Source of the DNA: Nocardiopsis dassonvillei subsp. dassonvillei DSM 43111
GTDB lineage: Bacteria; Actinomycetota; Actinomycetes; Streptosporangiales; Streptosporangiaceae
Direction of reading: 5' to 3'
NCBI RefSeq assembly: GCF_000092985.1
Contig: NC_014211.1
Location: 434,001-498,000, forward strand
Length of the DNA stretch: 64,000 nucleotides
A model generated the notes under the pieces. It worked only from the letters and a program-made list of their open reading frames with translations, was not told where the DNA came from and ran no database searches. Below, in pieces: positions 41,922-51,226 of the stretch. Position numbers and translations under genes: made by a program. Position 1 is the stretch's first letter, and every line of letters starts with the position of its first letter.

Positions 41922-43067
41922 CTACCGGCCCCGGCCCGCCAGCTCCTCGCCGACGTCGCGCAGCCCCGCCAGGTCGTGCACGTCCTCCGGCAGGGCGGCC
42001 ACCTCGGCCACGCGCACGCCGCCGTGCTCCGCCAGCAGGGCGTCCCGCAGCCGGACCTCGCGTCCGCGCGTGCGGACCCTCTCCGCGTGCAGCCGCAGGG
42101 CCGCCGAGGCCGGCGTCCGCGTGCCCGAGCGCTCCAGCGCCTCCGCAGCGGCGACCGCCTCGCGCACGTCCAGGGACCCGCCCGCCCCCTCGGGCAGCGG
42201 ATGCGTCCGGTTGACCACCAGCCCGGCCAGCGGCATGGCGTCGGTGGCCAGCCGCTCCACGAAGTAGGCCGCCTCGCGCATCGCGTCCGTGTCCGGCACG
42301 GCCACCACCACGAAGGCCGTCCCCGGAGCCTGGAGCAACCGGTAGGTGCGCTCCGCGCGCTTCTGGAAACCGCCGAACACCGTGTCGAACGCGGCGACGA
42401 AGGACCGCAGGTCGTCGAGGAGCTGGGCTCCCACGACCTTGCTGATCGCCGAGGTCACCAGGTTGAACCCGGCGCCGAGCAGCCGGAAGGCCCCCGTGCT
42501 GGCCGGGGCGCTCAGGAAGCGGATCAGCCGCCCGTCCAGGAAGCGGCCGAGCCGCTTGGGCGCGTCCAGGAAGTCCAGCGCGGACCGGCTGGGCGGGGTG
42601 TCCACCACGATCAGGTCCCAGTCCCCCGACTGGCGCAGCTGGCCCAGCTTCTCCATGGCCATGTACTCCTGCGTGCCCGAGAAGCTCGTGGAGAGGGTCT
42701 GGTAGAAGGGGTTGGCCAGGATCTGCCGGGCCCGCTCGGGGTCCGCGTGCTCCCTGACGACCTCGTCGAAGGTCCGCTTCATGTCGAGCATCATCGCGTG
42801 CAGGCTGCCGCCCGACCCCTCCGGCAGCGGGACCGGACGCGGTGTGTCGTCCAACGACTCCAGCCCGAGGGACTGGGCCAGCCGCCGCGCCGGGTCCACG
42901 GTGATCACCACGGCCCGCCGCCCGCGTTCGGCGGCGCGCAGCCCCAGCGCCGCGGCCGTCGTGGTCTTGCCGACCCCGCCCGCGCCGCAGCACACGATGA
43001 TCCGCGTACCGGGGTCGTCCACGAGGGCGTCCACGTCCAGGCGTCCGGCCCCCACCGCCGCGCTCAC
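41922..43067 (-). CDS. ArsA/GET3-family ATPase (second of pair)
   Basis: 381 residues. Deviant Walker A is CCGAGGVGKTTTAAALG (about 26-42), then VITVDPARRLAQSLG, and switch II region LIVVDTPPSRSALDFLDAPKRL (about 150-171). The family includes arsenite pump ATPases and tail-anchored protein targeting factors. In actinomycetes this pair beside wblA has no known transport partner. The GTG start overlaps the upstream paralogue's stop by 4 bp, so the two are coupled and probably act as a heterodimer. Confidence 0.9.
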   Translation of the reverse strand: MSAAVGAGRLDVDALVDDPGTRIIVCCGAGGVGKTTTAAALGLRAAERGRRAVVITVDPARRLAQSLGLESLDDTPRPVPLPEGSGGSLHAMMLDMKRTFDEVVREHADPERARQILANPFYQTLSTSFSGTQEYMAMEKLGQLRQSGDWDLIVVDTPPSRSALDFLDAPKRLGRFLDGRLIRFLSAPASTGAFRLLGAGFNLVTSAISKVVGAQLLDDLRSFVAAFDTVFGGFQKRAERTYRLLQAPGTAFVVVAVPDTDAMREAAYFVERLATDAMPLAGLVVNRTHPLPEGAGGSLDVREAVAAAEALERSGTRTPASAALRLHAERVRTRGREVRLRDALLAEHGGVRVAEVAALPEDVHDLAGLRDVGEELAGRGR

Positions 43068-44110
43068 AACCGCACCCCCTGCCCGACCAGCCGCCGCGCC
43101 AGGGAGTCCAGCGCGGCGCGGTCCACACCGCCCTCCAGCAGCGGCAGCTCCAGCAGCGGGCGGCCCAGCCCCTCCAGGTCCGAACGCATCCGGCGCTCCA
43201 GCCGCACCCGCAGGGCGTGGGCGCGCAGTTCTCCGGCCAGTGCCGCCGCGAGTTCCCGCGCGTCATCCAGACGCGCCTCCTTCAGCCCGGCGGCCAGCGC
43301 GTCCAGGTCCGTCTCCCCCTCCGCCGCGGCGGCCAGGTCGGCCTCGTCCAGCAGCGGCCGCCGCACCATGTTCACCAGCACCGCGCCCACGTTGAGCCCC
43401 AGCCCGCCGACCTCGGCGATCCCGTCCCGGGTCTCCTGGACGGGCATCTCCTCCAGCAGGGACACGAAGTGCACCCGGGTCTGCCCCGAGCGGATGACCT
43501 CCATGACCCGGTCGGCGTGGTTGCGGATCGGTCCCACGCGGGCCAGCCCGGCCACCTCGGAGTTCACGTTGAGGAACTGGGCGATCCGGCCGGTGGGCGG
43601 CGCGTCCATCACCACCGCGTCGTAGTGGAAGGGGGCCGTCGGCGCGCCCTCGGCGGACCTGCGGCGGCCGCTCCGGCGGCGCCGCACAGCCTCGGTGGCC
43701 TTGCCGGTGAGCAGGACGTCGCGCAGCCCGGGGGCGATGGTGGTGGCGAAGTCCACGGCGCCCAGCCGGTTCAGCGCCTGGCCCGCCCGGCGCATCCCGT
43801 AGAACATCTCCAGGTACTCCAGCAGCGCCGCCTCGGCGTCGGCCGCCAGCACGCTCACGCTGCCGCCGCCGGGCGCGGCCATCATCTCCCGCTCCTCGTA
43901 GGGCAGCGGCGGGCTGCCGAGGAGGGTGGCGACGCCCTGGCGGCCCTCCACCTCGACCAGGAGCACTCTCGCGCCGCCGGAGGCCAGCGCCAGCGCCAGC
44001 GCGGCGGCGGCCGTGGTCTTGCCGGTCCCGCCCTTGCCGGTGACGATGTGCAGTCGTGCTCCCGCGCAGGCCTCCCCCGGAGGCTTCGGTCCGTGCTCGC
44101 TCTCGCTCAC
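43064..44110 (-). CDS. ArsA/GET3-family ATPase (first of pair)
   Basis: 348 residues. LHIVTGKGGTGKTTAAAALALALASGG (about 20-46) is the P-loop, YDAVVMDAPPTGRIAQFLNVNSEVAGLARVGPIRNHADRVMEVI the switch II region. It is shorter and more diverged than its partner. GTG 44110 is 7 nt after TAGACT (minus strand), so the mRNA is leaderless. Both ATPases converge on the wblA gene. Anion transport is not supported by any neighbouring membrane gene. Confidence 0.9.
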   Translation of the reverse strand: MSESEHGPKPPGEACAGARLHIVTGKGGTGKTTAAAALALALASGGARVLLVEVEGRQGVATLLGSPPLPYEEREMMAAPGGGSVSVLAADAEAALLEYLEMFYGMRRAGQALNRLGAVDFATTIAPGLRDVLLTGKATEAVRRRRSGRRRSAEGAPTAPFHYDAVVMDAPPTGRIAQFLNVNSEVAGLARVGPIRNHADRVMEVIRSGQTRVHFVSLLEEMPVQETRDGIAEVGGLGLNVGAVLVNMVRRPLLDEADLAAAAEGETDLDALAAGLKEARLDDARELAAALAGELRAHALRVRLERRMRSDLEGLGRPLLELPLLEGGVDRAALDSLARRLVGQGVRL

Positions 44111-44261
44111 TCCAGGCAGTCTATGCGGGCGTTCCAAGCGGCGTCGGGAGCGGTGCCGCGGTGGGCGCGGGAGGGCACGCGGATGAGTAAGGTGGCGGCG
44201 TTGACGTGCGGCGCCCCGCCGTGGGGCGGTCCGCCGGTGAGCGAGCAAGGGTGAGGGACGC

Positions 44262-44435
44262 ATGAGCAAGTGGGAGTACCAGACGGTGGCGCTGCTGTCG
44301 CACGCCACCAAGCAGATCCTGGACAACTGGGGCGCCGACGGCTGGGAGCTCGTCTCCGTCGTGCCCGCTCCGCTGCCGGAGGGCACCGACCCCCGCAACC
44401 AGCAGTACGTCGCGTACATGAAGCGGGAGCTGTGA
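44262..44435 (+). CDS. DUF4177-domain protein
   Basis: 57 residues, with KWEYQTVALLSHATKQILDNWGADGWELVSVV. The WEYxxV...LDNWGADGWELVSV pattern is typical of DUF4177. GTGAGGGACGC precedes the ATG at 44262, and the stop overlaps the RidA start (TGATG). Function is unknown. This short gene is conserved between the ArsA pair and ridA in actinomycetes. Confidence 0.85.
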   Translation: MSKWEYQTVALLSHATKQILDNWGADGWELVSVVPAPLPEGTDPRNQQYVAYMKREL

Positions 44436-44896
44436 TGGCCACCCCCGAGGAGCGGATCGCCGAGCTGGGTCTGACCCTGCCCGAGGTGGCCGCGCCGGTC
44501 GCGTCGTACACGCCCGCGGTGCGCAGCGGCGACCACGTCTACGTGTCCGGCCAGCTGCCGTTCGTGGACGGGAAGCTCCCCACTACGGGCAAGGTCGGCG
44601 CCGAGGTCACCCCGGAGACGGCCAAGGAGCTGGCCGCGCGGTGCGCGCTGAACGCGGTGGCCGCGGTGCGCGCCGAGATCGGCGAGCTGTCCGGCGTGGT
44701 CCGCGTGGTCAAGGTGGGCGGCTTCGTGGCCAGCACCCCCGACTTCACGGGACAGCCCGGCGTGGTGAACGGGGCCAGCGACCTGCTGGCCGAGATCTTC
44801 GGCGCCGCCGGTGTGCACGCGCGCGCCGCCGTGGGCGTGGCCGCCCTGCCGTTGGACGCGCCGGTCGAGGTTGAGATGATCGTCGAGGTCCGCTGA
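44435..44896 (+). CDS. RidA-family protein
   Basis: 153 residues of the Rid (YjgF/UK114) superfamily: VRSGDHVYVSGQLPFVDGKL, ARCALNAVAAVRAEIGELSGVVRVVKVGGFVAS, and RAAVGVAALPLDAPVEVEMIVEVR. The catalytic Arg of true RidA imine deaminases sits in the 'R-x-x-V-x-V-x-x-L-P' strand, here ARAAVGVAALPLDAPVEVE, so deaminase activity on reactive enamines is plausible. It is translationally coupled to DUF4177. Confidence 0.9.
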   Translation: MATPEERIAELGLTLPEVAAPVASYTPAVRSGDHVYVSGQLPFVDGKLPTTGKVGAEVTPETAKELAARCALNAVAAVRAEIGELSGVVRVVKVGGFVASTPDFTGQPGVVNGASDLLAEIFGAAGVHARAAVGVAALPLDAPVEVEMIVEVR

Positions 44897-44967
44897 GCGG
44901 GTCGCCCTCTTCCGGTGCGGTGACCCCCTTTTCGCGGCGCTCTGTCCCCGAGGAGGAGGGTACGCCG

Positions 44968-45861
44968 ATGCGCGACGTCCCGGCAGGCGACGGCACCGGG
45001 AACGGGGGCGCGGCGCCGGGCGGCTCCGCGCCGGGCGGCGCCGTCGAGCCCCGCCCGGCCGCCACGGTCATGCTCCTGCGCCCCCGCGGCGGTGTCCGGG
45101 ACGGGGGCGCGGACGGCCCCATGGAGGTCCTGCTCATGCGCAGGGTCCGCTCCATGGGGTTCGCCCCGGGCGCCTACGTCTTCCCCGGCGGCGGGGTGGA
45201 CGCGCGCGACGCCGACGGCGACCTGCCCTGGACCGGCCCCGGCCCCGAGGAATGGGCGCGCACGCTGGGCACCGACGTGCGCACGGCCCGGGCGCTGGTG
45301 TGCGCCGCGGTCCGCGAGACCTTCGAGGAGACCGGCGTCCTGCTGGCCAGCGAACCCGGGCGCGCGGGCGGGGAGGCCATCACCCTCGACACCTCCTCCG
45401 AGGAGTGGGAGCGGGACCGGCTGGGACTGATCGACCGCTCCCACTCCTTCACCGAGGTCCTGGCCCGGCGCGGCCTCGTGCTCCGCTCGGAGTGGCTGCG
45501 CGCGTGGTCGCGCTGGATCACCCCGAGGGCCGAGCCGCGCCGCTACGACACCTGGTTCTTCGCGGCCGAGCTGCCTCCGGGGCAGGCCTCGCGCGACGTG
45601 GGCGGCGAGGCCGACCTCACCCGGTGGACCGACCCCGCCGCCGTCCACGGCGAGTGGGAGGCGGGCCGGATGCCGATGCTCCCGCCCACGGTCGTGAACT
45701 GCGCCGAACTCGCGGACTGCCGGACCCTCCGGGGAGTACGGGAGGCCCGACGGGATATCGTCCCCATTGAGCCGGTTGTCCGGGAGGTCGGCGGCCAGTT
45801 GCGCGTCTTCGTGCCGAACGGGGTGGACTACCCTCTCCCGAAACCCGACGCGACTCCCTGA
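44968..45861 (+). CDS. NUDIX hydrolase with insertion
   Basis: 297 residues. After a Gly/Ala-rich start comes a NUDIX fold: ATVMLLRP, YVFPGGGVDARDADGD, and AAVRETFEETGVLLA. The helix is interrupted by a 35-residue insertion between GGGVD and RETFEETG, a layout of the CoA-like or 'RNA-capping' group of actinobacterial enzymes (NUDT19-like). AGGAGGAGGG precedes ATG 44968. The substrate is uncertain, perhaps CoA derivatives. Confidence 0.85.
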   Translation: MRDVPAGDGTGNGGAAPGGSAPGGAVEPRPAATVMLLRPRGGVRDGGADGPMEVLLMRRVRSMGFAPGAYVFPGGGVDARDADGDLPWTGPGPEEWARTLGTDVRTARALVCAAVRETFEETGVLLASEPGRAGGEAITLDTSSEEWERDRLGLIDRSHSFTEVLARRGLVLRSEWLRAWSRWITPRAEPRRYDTWFFAAELPPGQASRDVGGEADLTRWTDPAAVHGEWEAGRMPMLPPTVVNCAELADCRTLRGVREARRDIVPIEPVVREVGGQLRVFVPNGVDYPLPKPDATP

Positions 45862-45942
45862 GGAGCCGCCGGGCAGCGGGGCCGCGCGTGCCGGAGGCCC
45901 CGGCCGCTCCCCGGTCCGGTTCGGCGAGCGAAGCGAGGTGCG

Positions 45943-46749
45943 ATGAGGATCGACGGTTCCGGGACACTGCGCGCCAGCTGCGTGCTGTGCCCCAATCCCG
46001 GCCCGATGACGCTGGAGGGCACCAACACCTGGATCCTGCGGGAGCCGGGCGCGCGCGGGGTCGTGGTCGTCGACCCCGGCCCCCACGACGAGCGCCACCT
46101 GGAGCGCGTGGCGCGGACCGTGCAGGAGCAGGGCGCCCAGGTGCTGATGGCCGTGGTGACCCACCGCCACCCCGACCACGGGGAGGGCGCCCGGTACTTC
46201 TCGGAGCTGACCGGCGCCCCCGTGCACGCGGTCGATCCGGGGACCAGGGTCGGCGGACGCGGCCTGTCCGACGGAGAGGTCCTGGAGGCCGACGGCCTTC
46301 GGGTACGGGTGATCGCCACCCCCGGCCACACCGAGGACTCCGTCTGCCTGATGGTGGAGGCGGACAACACCATCCTGACCGGCGACACCGTCCTGGGCCA
46401 CGGCACCACGGTGATCGACGGCGACGACGGGCTGGGCCCCTACATGGAGTCGCTGTACCGGCTGCGCTCCCTCGTGCGCGAGCACGACGTGCGCACCCTG
46501 CTGCCCGGCCACGGCCCCATCATCACGGCCCCGGCGACGGTGCTGGACTCCTACGTCGACCACCGCGAGTCGCGCCTGGGGCAGGTCCTGGACGCGGTGC
46601 GCGCGGGGGCGGCCGGGGTCGAGCAGATCGTCGACCGCGTCTACCCCGACGTCACCGAGCAGATCCGGTTCGCGGCGGCCTCGTCGGTGCGCGCCCAGCT
46701 GCGCTACCTCGCGGCGCGCGGCGAACTCCCCGAGGGCGTCGAGAACTAG
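45943..46749 (+). CDS. MBL-fold metallo-hydrolase (LACTB2-like)
   Basis: 268 residues. The metallo-beta-lactamase motif is THRHPDHGEGA (HxHxDH, about 71-77), then TPGHTEDSVCL, LTGDTVLGHGT and LLPGHGPII. The C-terminal helical part (DHRESRLGQVLDAVRAG; EQIRFAAASSVRAQLRYLAARGEL) resembles LACTB2/RNase-like members. Substrate is unknown, and nucleic acid or thioester hydrolysis are both possible. It is preceded by GCGAGGTGCG, with a hairpin after it. It lies in the NUDIX-MBL-Crp-Nth block I recall from Streptomyces. Confidence 0.88.
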   Translation: MRIDGSGTLRASCVLCPNPGPMTLEGTNTWILREPGARGVVVVDPGPHDERHLERVARTVQEQGAQVLMAVVTHRHPDHGEGARYFSELTGAPVHAVDPGTRVGGRGLSDGEVLEADGLRVRVIATPGHTEDSVCLMVEADNTILTGDTVLGHGTTVIDGDDGLGPYMESLYRLRSLVREHDVRTLLPGHGPIITAPATVLDSYVDHRESRLGQVLDAVRAGAAGVEQIVDRVYPDVTEQIRFAAASSVRAQLRYLAARGELPEGVEN

Positions 46750-46843
46750 TCGGCGAGCGCTCTCCCGGCCCCGGGCCCGGTTCGTGGCGGCCCCCCGGAC
46801 CCGGGGGCACCGGGAACCGGGCGCGGACGGCTCCGGACACGGC

Positions 46844-46878
46844 TGTGGCCGCCCACCCGGCAGGGGGGAGCGGCCACA
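46844..46878. terminator. Hairpin between MBL hydrolase and crp
   Basis: An 8-bp stem TGTGGCCG (46844-46851) pairs with 46871-46878 between two convergent genes. Confidence 0.5.
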
Positions 46879-46956
46879 CAGCGTTCAGGCCTGGGGAGCC
46901 CCGGCACGGGGCGCGAACGTCAGCGCCCCCGGGAGTCCCCGCCCGAGGGACACGGT

Positions 46957-47640
46957 CTAGCGGGCCCGGCGGCGCATCCGCTCGACGTCGAGCAGGACGA
47001 CGGCCTTGGCCTCGATCCGCAGCCAGCCGCGCAGGGCGAACTCGGCGAGGGCCTTGTTGACCGTCTCACGGGAGGCGCCGACCAGCTGGGCGAGCTCCTC
47101 CTGGGTGAGGTCGTGGTGGACGTGCAGTCCGTCCTCGCCCTCCTTGCCGAACTTGTCGGCCAGCTCCAGCAGAGCCTTGGCGACGCGGCCGGGCACGTCG
47201 GTGAAGACGAGGTCGGCCATCACGTCGTTGGTCCGGCGCAGGCGGGCGGCCAGCGCCTTGAGCAGCTGGAGCGACACCTGCGGGCGGCTGGACAGGAACG
47301 GGCGCAGGTCGTCGTGGCCCAGTCCCGCGAGCACCGAGTCGGTGACCGCGACGGCGCTCGCGGTGCGCGGGCGCGGGTCGAACAGCGACAGCTCGCCGAA
47401 CATCTCGCTGGGGCCGAGCACCCCGAGCAGGTTCTCGCGGCCGTCCACGGCCGTGCGGGTCAGCTTCACCTTCCCGCTGAGGATGACGTACAGGCGGTCG
47501 CCCTCGTCGCCCTCGCTGAACAGGGTCTGGCCGCGGCCGAGACGCACCTCGTTCACCGAGGAGCGGAGTGCGGCCGTGTCCTCCTCGTCCAGCGCCTCGA
47601 ACAGAGGGGCCTTCCGCAGCACCTCGTTGATCTCGTCCAC
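46957..47640 (-). CDS. crp: Crp/Fnr-family regulator
   Basis: 227 residues. A cyclic-nucleotide-binding domain (EGDEGDRLYVILSGKVKLTRTAVDGRENLLGVLGPSEMFGELSLFDPRPRTASAVAV, about 37-92, phosphate-binding FGELSLFDPRPRTA) is followed by a C-terminal winged helix (LTQEELAQLVGASRETVNKALAEFALRGWL). This is the Streptomyces Crp type, regulating germination, development and antibiotics via cAMP. GTG 47640, 7-8 nt after AGGAGG, is preferred, with an alternative GTG 3 nt earlier. It is divergent from nth. Confidence 0.93.
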   Translation of the reverse strand: MDEINEVLRKAPLFEALDEEDTAALRSSVNEVRLGRGQTLFSEGDEGDRLYVILSGKVKLTRTAVDGRENLLGVLGPSEMFGELSLFDPRPRTASAVAVTDSVLAGLGHDDLRPFLSSRPQVSLQLLKALAARLRRTNDVMADLVFTDVPGRVAKALLELADKFGKEGEDGLHVHHDLTQEELAQLVGASRETVNKALAEFALRGWLRIEAKAVVLLDVERMRRRAR

Positions 47641-47935
47641 CACACGTCCTCCTAAAACCTGACCGCCAACAGTGTGACGTATATCGCACCCGGGTGTGAA
47701 ACCAGGTCGTGATCCCGGCTTGTCCGCCGAGAGACAACTGCCCACAACAGCCGACGTCAGCCCCTGCGATCCTAGCCGTCATCAGTTCTGTACCAGGGCT
47801 GTCCGCGCCGCGCCACCGGACATTGGTTACATAGCCCCGTCCGCCGACAGTGGCGCGGACCCGCTCGCGACGGCCGCGTGAGCACGGCCGCCGGGCCGCG
47901 GTCCGCCCCGTCACCGGGACGCCTACCCTGTGATG

Positions 47936-48679
47936 ATGCCCCGTGACACACCAGACGCGACCGAGCCGACGACCACGCCCACCGGTGAGAGCCGGCTCGC
48001 GCTGGTCCGCCGCGCCCGCAGGATGTACCGGGAACTCATCGAGCTGTACCCGGACGCCCACTGCGAGCTGAACTTCACGACCCCCCTGGAGCTGCTGGTC
48101 GCGACGATCCTGTCCGCCCAGTGCACGGACAAGCGGGTCAACCAGGTCACCCCCGCCCTCTTCGCCCGTTACCCCGACGCGGAGGGCTACGCCTCGGCGC
48201 GGCGGGAGGAGCTGGAGGAGATGATCCGCTCGACCGGCTTCTTCCGGGCCAAGGCCAACAGCCTCATCGGGCTCGGGCAGGAACTGTGCGAACGGCACGG
48301 TGGAGAGGTTCCGAGGAAACTCTCCGACCTGGTCAAACTACCCGGTGTAGGGCGAAAGACCGCAAACGTACTGCTCGGTAACGCCTTCGATGTGCCCGGT
48401 ATCACTGTTGACACCCATTTCGGGCGGCTCGTCCGTCGTTTCGGGTGGACCGACGAGGAGGACCCGGTCAAGGTCGAGCACGAGATCGGCGCGCTCTTCC
48501 CGCGCCGGGACTGGACGATGCTCTCCCACCGCGTCATCTGGCACGGCCGCCGGGTCTGCCACTCCCGCAAGCCCGCGTGCGGGGCCTGCGGCCTGGCCCG
48601 TCTGTGCCCCTCCTTCGGAGAGGGGCCCACGGACACCGCCACCGCGACCAAGCTGCTGCGGATGCGCTCCTTCTCCTGA
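47936..48679 (+). CDS. nth: Endonuclease III
   Basis: 247 residues. Base excision repair glycosylase/AP lyase: [23 protein letters not shown] (catalytic Lys in CTDKRVN), helix-hairpin-helix [17 protein letters not shown], catalytic Asp in TVDTHFGRL, and the [4Fe-4S] loop C-x6-C-x2-C-x5-C ([17 protein letters not shown]). A -10 TACCCT at 47924-47929 lies 6 nt before ATG 47936, so I take a leaderless start there. Upstream GTG/ATG options add two codons. Confidence 0.95.
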   Translation: MPRDTPDATEPTTTPTGESRLALVRRARRMYRELIELYPDAHCELNFTTPLELLVATILSAQCTDKRVNQVTPALFARYPDAEGYASARREELEEMIRSTGFFRAKANSLIGLGQELCERHGGEVPRKLSDLVKLPGVGRKTANVLLGNAFDVPGITVDTHFGRLVRRFGWTDEEDPVKVEHEIGALFPRRDWTMLSHRVIWHGRRVCHSRKPACGACGLARLCPSFGEGPTDTATATKLLRMRSFS

Positions 48680-49048
48680 GACCCACGGGGGCCGGCCGCC
48701 CGGGTGCGCGGCGTGCGGACCCGGGCGGGCGCCCCGTCCCGGCGCCCGGTCGTACAGGGGCGGCCGGGCGCGCATCGGGAGCAGGCGCCGGAGGTTTGTA
48801 CCCTGATCACGTGAGTGTGCGCACATCGTCCCCGTCGCGGGCGTCCCAATCCGCGGCGCCCCGTGCGACGCCGGTACCCCCGCCCGTCGGCGCCGGAGGA
48901 GGTCCGACGACGTGACGACTCCCCGGGAACGACGCGCTCCCCCGCGCGGCGCTCCCCCGGGCGCGGGCCCCGCGGCCCCGCGAGGAGCCCGGCGCACGGC
49001 CCCTTCGACCCACCGACGGCGCGACGACTCCCGGAACAGGTTCCCCGC
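48680..49048. other. Intergenic region nth-NUDIX
   Basis: 369 bp, no firm gene. A TACCCT -10 near 48798 followed 6-7 nt later by GTG (48811) could start a leaderless 34-codon peptide (48811-48915), a possible leader, but no family is recognised. Confidence 0.35.
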
Positions 49049-49702
49049 ATGAACTCGATCCCGCTCTGGCTGGCCGCGCTCGCGGACGCCGCCGAGACGA
49101 TGACCGTGCCGCCGCCCATGCGGCCGCCCGCCGAGGGAGGGCGCGAGTCCGCCGTCCTCGTCCTCTTCGGGGAGGGGCCCAGGGGCCCCGACCTCCTCCT
49201 CATCCAGCGCAGCGAGGGGCTGCGCCGCCACGCCGGACAGCCCGCCTTCCCCGGCGGCCGGATCGAGCCCTCCGACGCCTCCCCGGAGGCCGCGGCGCTG
49301 CGCGAGGCCGCCGAGGAGACCGGACTCCTCCCCGAGGGGGTCGACGTCGTCGGCCGCCTCCCCGAGCTGTACCTGAGCTTCAGCGACTTCCGGGTGGCGC
49401 CCGTCCTGGGCTGGTGGCGCGAGCCCAGCGAGGTGCGGCCGACCGACCTGGGCGAGGTCGCCGCGGTCTCCCGCGTGCCCGTCGCCGACCTCGCCGACCC
49501 GGCCAACCGGGTCAAGGTGCGCTACGGGGGCGGGCCCCGCTGGGGGCCCGGCTTCCGGGTGGAGGGGATGCTCGTGTGGGGCTTCACCGGCGCGGTGATC
49601 GACAGCCTGCTCGCCCTGGGCGGCTGGGAACTTCCCTGGCGCGACGAGGGTCTCACCGAAGTGTTCGAAGCAACCCCGCAGGGCCTGCGGCCGGTCGGTT
49701 AG
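49049..49702 (+). CDS. NUDIX hydrolase, probable CoA pyrophosphatase
   Basis: 217 residues. The NuCoA motif region LLLIQRSEGLRRHAGQPAFPGG (about 51-72) precedes the NUDIX helix REAAEETGLLPEGVDVVG, in the arrangement of NudL/YeaB CoA pyrophosphatases. It should hydrolyse CoA or acyl-CoA to 3',5'-ADP and phosphopantetheine. ATG 49049 is chosen. In-frame starts upstream give only Arg/Pro-rich sequence. It lies 22 bp before marP. Confidence 0.85.
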   Translation: MNSIPLWLAALADAAETMTVPPPMRPPAEGGRESAVLVLFGEGPRGPDLLLIQRSEGLRRHAGQPAFPGGRIEPSDASPEAAALREAAEETGLLPEGVDVVGRLPELYLSFSDFRVAPVLGWWREPSEVRPTDLGEVAAVSRVPVADLADPANRVKVRYGGGPRWGPGFRVEGMLVWGFTGAVIDSLLALGGWELPWRDEGLTEVFEATPQGLRPVG

Positions 49703-49723
49703 CGCTCACTCTTGGAGGGCAAT

Positions 49724-50902
49724 GTGCTCGACGTGATCCTGGTCGTCCTGTTGCTGCTGTTCGCGGTGACGGGGTACCGACAGGGTTTCATCGTCGGTGT
49801 CTTCAGCTTCGCGGGCTTCGTCGGAGGGGGCGTCCTCGCCGCCCTGACGGCCCCGGCACCCATCCAGGCGTGGGTGGAGGACCCCGGCAGGCAGGCGCTG
49901 CTGGCGATCGCCGTGGTGTTCCTGTCCGCGGCGCTCGGCCAGTTCCTGCTCTCCTACCTGGGCACCTTCGTCCGCAACAAGGTGACGTGGGACTCGGCGC
50001 GGGTCCTGGACGCCATCGGCGGCGCCCTGATCAGCGGGCTCTCGGTGCTGCTCGTGGCCTGGTTCATCGGCAGCACGGTGGCCAACTCGGCGCTGCCGTT
50101 CGTCGCGGGCCAGGTCAGGGACTCGCGCATCCTCCACTCGGTGGACACGCTGATGCCCGAGGCCGCCCACAGCGGGTTCTCCACGTTCCGCCGGATCGTG
50201 GACCAGAGCGCCTTCCCGCAGGTGTTCAGCGGCCTGGGCACCGGTGAGCTGGCCGAGGTGGCGCCGCCGGACCCCGACGTGCTCACCACCCCGGAGCTGA
50301 TCGAGTCGAGCCGCAGCGTGGTGAAGGTGCTGGGCACCGCGCCCTCGTGCCAGCGCCGCGTGGAGGGGACCGGCTTCGCCTACGCGGAGGACCGGATCAT
50401 GACCAACGCGCACGTGGTCGCCGGGGTCACCGACGACCTGCGGGTGGTCACCCGGGAGGGCTACCAGCTCGACGCCACGCTGGTGCTCTTCGACGCCCAG
50501 CAGGACCTGGCCGTGCTGCACGTGCCGGGCCTGGACCTGGAACCGCTGGAGTTCACCTACGAGGCCCCGCAGGGCGGTGACGCGGTCGTGGCGGGCTTCC
50601 CGCGCAACAGCGGCTTCACGGCCGTCCCGGCGCGCGTTCGCGCCCGCCAGACGGCGCAGGGGCCGGACTTCTACCACTCCCAGCAGGTGAGCCGGGAGAT
50701 CTACCAGGTGCGCGCCGTGGTGCGCCCGGGCAACTCCGGCGGCCCGCTGCTGTCGCCGGACGGCACCGTGTACGGGGTGGTCTTCGCCGCCGCCACGAAC
50801 GAGCCCGAGACGGGTTACGTGCTCACCGCCGACGAGGTCGCGGAGAACGCCCAGAGCGGCCTGGAGAACGACGAGCAGGTCTCCTCCCAGGCCTGCGACT
50901 GA
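49724..50902 (+). CDS. marP: MarP-type membrane serine protease
   Basis: 392 residues. Four N-terminal membrane helices form a CvpA-like anchor (LDVILVVLLLLFAVTGYRQGFIVGVF; LLAIAVVFLSAALGQFLL). The periplasmic trypsin-like domain has His in IMTNAHVVAGV, Asp in DAQQDLAVLHV, and Ser in VRPGNSGGPLLS. Conserved cysteines (CQRRVEGTGFAY; QACD) may form a disulfide, as in MarP, which maintains acid/oxidative stress resistance in mycobacteria. GTG 49724 follows TTGGAGGGCAAT. Confidence 0.92.
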   Translation: MLDVILVVLLLLFAVTGYRQGFIVGVFSFAGFVGGGVLAALTAPAPIQAWVEDPGRQALLAIAVVFLSAALGQFLLSYLGTFVRNKVTWDSARVLDAIGGALISGLSVLLVAWFIGSTVANSALPFVAGQVRDSRILHSVDTLMPEAAHSGFSTFRRIVDQSAFPQVFSGLGTGELAEVAPPDPDVLTTPELIESSRSVVKVLGTAPSCQRRVEGTGFAYAEDRIMTNAHVVAGVTDDLRVVTREGYQLDATLVLFDAQQDLAVLHVPGLDLEPLEFTYEAPQGGDAVVAGFPRNSGFTAVPARVRARQTAQGPDFYHSQQVSREIYQVRAVVRPGNSGGPLLSPDGTVYGVVFAAATNEPETGYVLTADEVAENAQSGLENDEQVSSQACD

Positions 50903-51226
50903 TCGCGTGGCTGCGTTGTCCACAGGCCGGATCCGGGGCTTTCGGGGGCGCGCGGGAGGCGGTTGACTGGATGTACAGGGGGCCCGGGGGCACGGTCGGC
51001 ACCGTGCTGCCCGCCTTCGCTCCGGGGCCCGCGCCCGCTCCGGGGCCCGCGGTCGCGTCGGCGCACGCCCAGCGGTCCCGCATCCACCCCGGGGCCCGCG
51101 CCTGCGTCGGCGCAGGACTCGCGGCCGCGCCGGGCCTCCCGGCGTGACGGGCGGCCCGTGACACACCGAGGGCGCCTCCCCGCGGGGAGGCGCCCTCGTG
51201 AGCGTTCGGACACCGGCCCGGCGACC
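50903..51226. other. Intergenic region marP-anti-sigma gene
   Basis: 324 bp, no gene. It contains one DnaA-box-like TTGTCCACA (50916-50924) and the palindrome at 51167-51198. Confidence 0.5.
51167..51198. terminator. 32-bp perfect palindrome terminator
   Basis: CGAGGGCGCCTCCCCG is followed directly by its reverse complement, ending 29 bp before the stop of the convergent anti-sigma gene. Confidence 0.75.

Noticed and set aside
48811-48915. Possible leaderless 34-codon peptide before the NUDIX gene
   Set aside because: A -10-like TACCCT is present but the peptide has no recognisable features; kept only as a note in the intergenic entry.
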